In this document: positions 49,676-51,025 of the stretch, in pieces
How positions within the stretch are numbered: position 1 is the stretch's first letter
How the letters are laid out: each line of letters opens with the position of its first letter
Origin: Youngiibacter multivorans
GTDB taxonomy: Bacteria > Bacillota > Clostridia > Clostridiales > Clostridiaceae
Direction: 5' to 3'
Assembly: GCF_017873395.1 (NCBI RefSeq)
Contig: NZ_JAGGKC010000030.1
Location: 1 to 51,025, forward strand
DNA length: 51,025 nt
The notes under the pieces: generated by a model
The model's database searches: none
Told to the model about the DNA's origin: nothing
What the model saw: only the letters and a program-made list of their open reading frames with translations
Program-made: the position numbers and the translations under genes

Positions 49676-49704
49676 TTGACAAATACCCCAAATAGGCGTA
49701 ATTT
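49676..49704 (+). promoter_or_regulatory. Promoter of cysK
   Basis: TTGACA (49676-49681), a 17-nt spacer and TAATTT (49699-49704), a weak -10. AGGCGTAAT (49694-49702) overlaps the -10 and is the exact inverse of ATTACGCCT at 49630-49638. Confidence 0.6.
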
Positions 49705-49709
49705 TAATT

Positions 49710-49727
49710 CATACTATTCATATATGT
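49710..49727. promoter_or_regulatory. Operator-like motif at the cysK promoter
   Basis: CATACTATTCATATATGT, one base different from the motif at the cymR promoter and, like it, placed just downstream of the -10 box, as expected for a shared repressor site. Confidence 0.6.
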
Positions 49728-49760
49728 TTTGTTTAGATTGAATTTATGGAGGACAATAGA

Positions 49761-50693
49761 ATGTCAAAAATTTACAGTAATCTCTCTGATCTTATAGGAA
49801 GAACACCTCTGCTTGAGCTTAGCAACTATGAAAAGAAACATGACCTGAAAGCAAAACTCATCGCAAAGCTTGAATATTTCAATCCTGCCGGCAGCGTCAA
49901 GGATAGGATTGCGAAGGCAATGATTGATGATGCGGAGGCCAAGGGGTTACTGAATCCAGATTCAGTGATAATTGAGCCTACCAGCGGAAACACCGGAATC
50001 GGCCTTGCATCGGTTGGAGCAGCAAGAGGCTACAGAGTTATACTGACCATGCCTGAAACCATGAGCGTCGAAAGACGTATTCTCCTCAAGGCTCTTGGAG
50101 CTGAACTGGTGCTCACTGAAGGTGCAAAGGGAATGAAGGGTGCAATCGCAAAGGCCGAGGAGCTTGCAGGCGAAACACCTAACTCTTTCATACCAGGACA
50201 ATTCGTGAACCCTGCAAATCCAGCTGTTCACCTGGCTACAACAGGCCCTGAGATATGGGAGGATACTGACGGTGAAGTGGATATATTCGTAGCAGGTATT
50301 GGCACTGGTGGAACAATATCAGGAGTGGGAGAATATCTAAAAAGCAAGAATCCTAATGTGAAGATTGTAGCTGTAGAGCCATTTGACAGCCCCATACTTT
50401 CAGAGGGCAGAGCTGGCGCTCACAAGATACAGGGTATCGGTGCCGGTTTCATTCCAGAGACACTTAACACTTCAATCTATGATGAAATCATAAAGGTCCA
50501 GAATGAGGATGCTTTCAAGACTGGAAGAGAAATCTCCAGAACTGAGGGGTTGCTGGTTGGAATATCATCTGGTGCTGCTATATTCGCGGCAGCAGAGCTA
50601 TCAAAGAGACCTGAGAACGAAGGCAAGAATATCGTTGTCTTGTTGCCAGACACAGGTGAAAGATACCTGTCGACAGCCCTATTTGCAGAATGA
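49761..50693 (+). CDS. cysK: Cysteine synthase (O-acetylserine sulfhydrylase)
   Basis: 310 residues, the usual CysK length. The PLP lysine is in NPAGSVKDRIA, the substrate loop in EPTSGNTGIGLA, the phosphate loop in GIGTGGTISGVG, and the C-terminal VGISSGAA is present. It makes cysteine from O-acetylserine and sulfide. The ATG at 49761 is chosen because GGAGG lies about 8 nt upstream; the ATG at 49746 overlaps that site. In the CymR system the enzyme also acts as corepressor partner. Confidence 0.96.
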   Translation: MSKIYSNLSDLIGRTPLLELSNYEKKHDLKAKLIAKLEYFNPAGSVKDRIAKAMIDDAEAKGLLNPDSVIIEPTSGNTGIGLASVGAARGYRVILTMPETMSVERRILLKALGAELVLTEGAKGMKGAIAKAEELAGETPNSFIPGQFVNPANPAVHLATTGPEIWEDTDGEVDIFVAGIGTGGTISGVGEYLKSKNPNVKIVAVEPFDSPILSEGRAGAHKIQGIGAGFIPETLNTSIYDEIIKVQNEDAFKTGREISRTEGLLVGISSGAAIFAAAELSKRPENEGKNIVVLLPDTGERYLSTALFAE

Positions 50694-50810
50694 TACCAAA
50701 TCACAAATTTAAACACCGGTAACTCACCATTAAATTGGTAACTACATACTCTTCATGCATCAACCTTTTATGATTTAAATGATTCAATAATTGAACACAG
50801 TCCTCCCAGA

Positions 50811-50854
50811 TAAAACAATCCTGCAAATGTTGTGTCATTTGCGGGATTGTTTTA
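50811..50854. terminator. Bidirectional terminator after cysK
   Basis: A 19-bp stem (50811-50829 with 50836-50854, one wobble), loop TTGTGT, with A-rich and T-rich ends. The remaining sequence up to the window end shows no complete gene. Confidence 0.85.
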
Positions 50855-50968
50855 TTAAATTGCTTGGTAATGGCTAAATGCAATAATCAGCAATTATTAC
50901 TACTCGGTTCATAATCGTCCTACCCTAACCATATAATTTATTAGGAAAGAATCGTTGAGGGGAAAAGA

Positions 50969-51025
50969 ATGGCCATCAGATGCAGGAAAGCATTGATGAC
51001 CCGAATGCAATTTTTCCGATTGTAC
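50969..51025 (+). CDS. Possible start of a gene cut by the window end
   Basis: ATG at 50969 with GAGGGG about 6 nt upstream, open for 19 codons to the edge. The stretch also carries units like those of the repeat array at 48730, so it may be an insertion-element end rather than a gene. Confidence 0.2.
   Translation, partial: MAIRCRKALMTRMQFFRLY

Overview
The window looks like a chromosomal segment of a strictly anaerobic Clostridia-type Bacillota. This rests on the gene content: an EtfA with a ferredoxin domain, radical 2-hydroxyacyl-CoA dehydratases with their ATP-dependent activator, a glycyl radical enzyme with its activase, mannose-family PTS genes with a PRD regulator, and a CymR/CysK pair. 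Shine-Dalgarno sites and sigma-A-type promoters are strong. No rRNA, tRNA, CRISPR array or intact mobile element was found. Codon and base use drift towards AT from left to right, most clearly in the sugar PTS region after about 37 kb.

Region 1 (234-12271, minus strand, with a PadR gene inside on plus) is an acyl-CoA module. One operon runs CoA-transferase, acyl-CoA dehydrogenase, EtfB, EtfA, YczE-type membrane protein. The other runs acyl-CoA ligase, second CoA-transferase, thiolase, NAD-type SDR, MaoC hydratase. Both promoters carry an ATGT-N8-ACAT-type palindrome that fits the PadR regulator lying between them. A LysR gene (12456) and a PucR-type gene (13414) follow.

Region 2 (15101-26338, minus) holds two adjacent units between two PucR-type regulators of the same architecture. 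The first unit is a MatC-like dicarboxylate permease, a glycyl radical enzyme with an unusual Cys-Val-Asp active-site motif, and its activase. The second unit is a CitMHS permease, a 29-residue membrane peptide, a cytosolic CapA-type metallophosphoesterase-fold protein, two subunits of the 2-hydroxyacyl-CoA dehydratase/benzoyl-CoA reductase family (one without any cluster cysteine), and a class III CoA-transferase. I do not recognise this second unit as a described pathway. It is the best candidate for a new system.

Region 3 (28497-37012) is a 2-hydroxyacid regulon: a YkvI-like permease and a LarA-type nickel racemase in one operon, and activator, two canonical dehydratase subunits and a class III CoA-transferase in another, with a FadR-type regulator between. 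The two operons are driven by duplicated promoter/operator modules of about 110 bp, each with a consensus promoter and a TGGT-N3-ACCA operator. The simplest reading is uptake of an external 2-hydroxyacid, racemisation to the isomer the dehydratase needs, CoA activation, and dehydration to an enoyl-CoA.

Region 4 (37459-46483) is a polyol or sugar operon: PTS EIIA, EIIB, EIIC, EIID, a zinc alcohol dehydrogenase, a xylulokinase-like FGGY kinase and a zinc-ribbon protein on minus. A class II aldolase and a PRD/EIIA-containing activator are divergent on plus.

Region 5 (46691-51025) has an orphan MoaE-like protein, a polytopic membrane protein, an array of about 20-bp degenerate repeats that may be an IS21-type end remnant, and the divergent cymR/cysK pair with matching operator-like motifs at both promoters.
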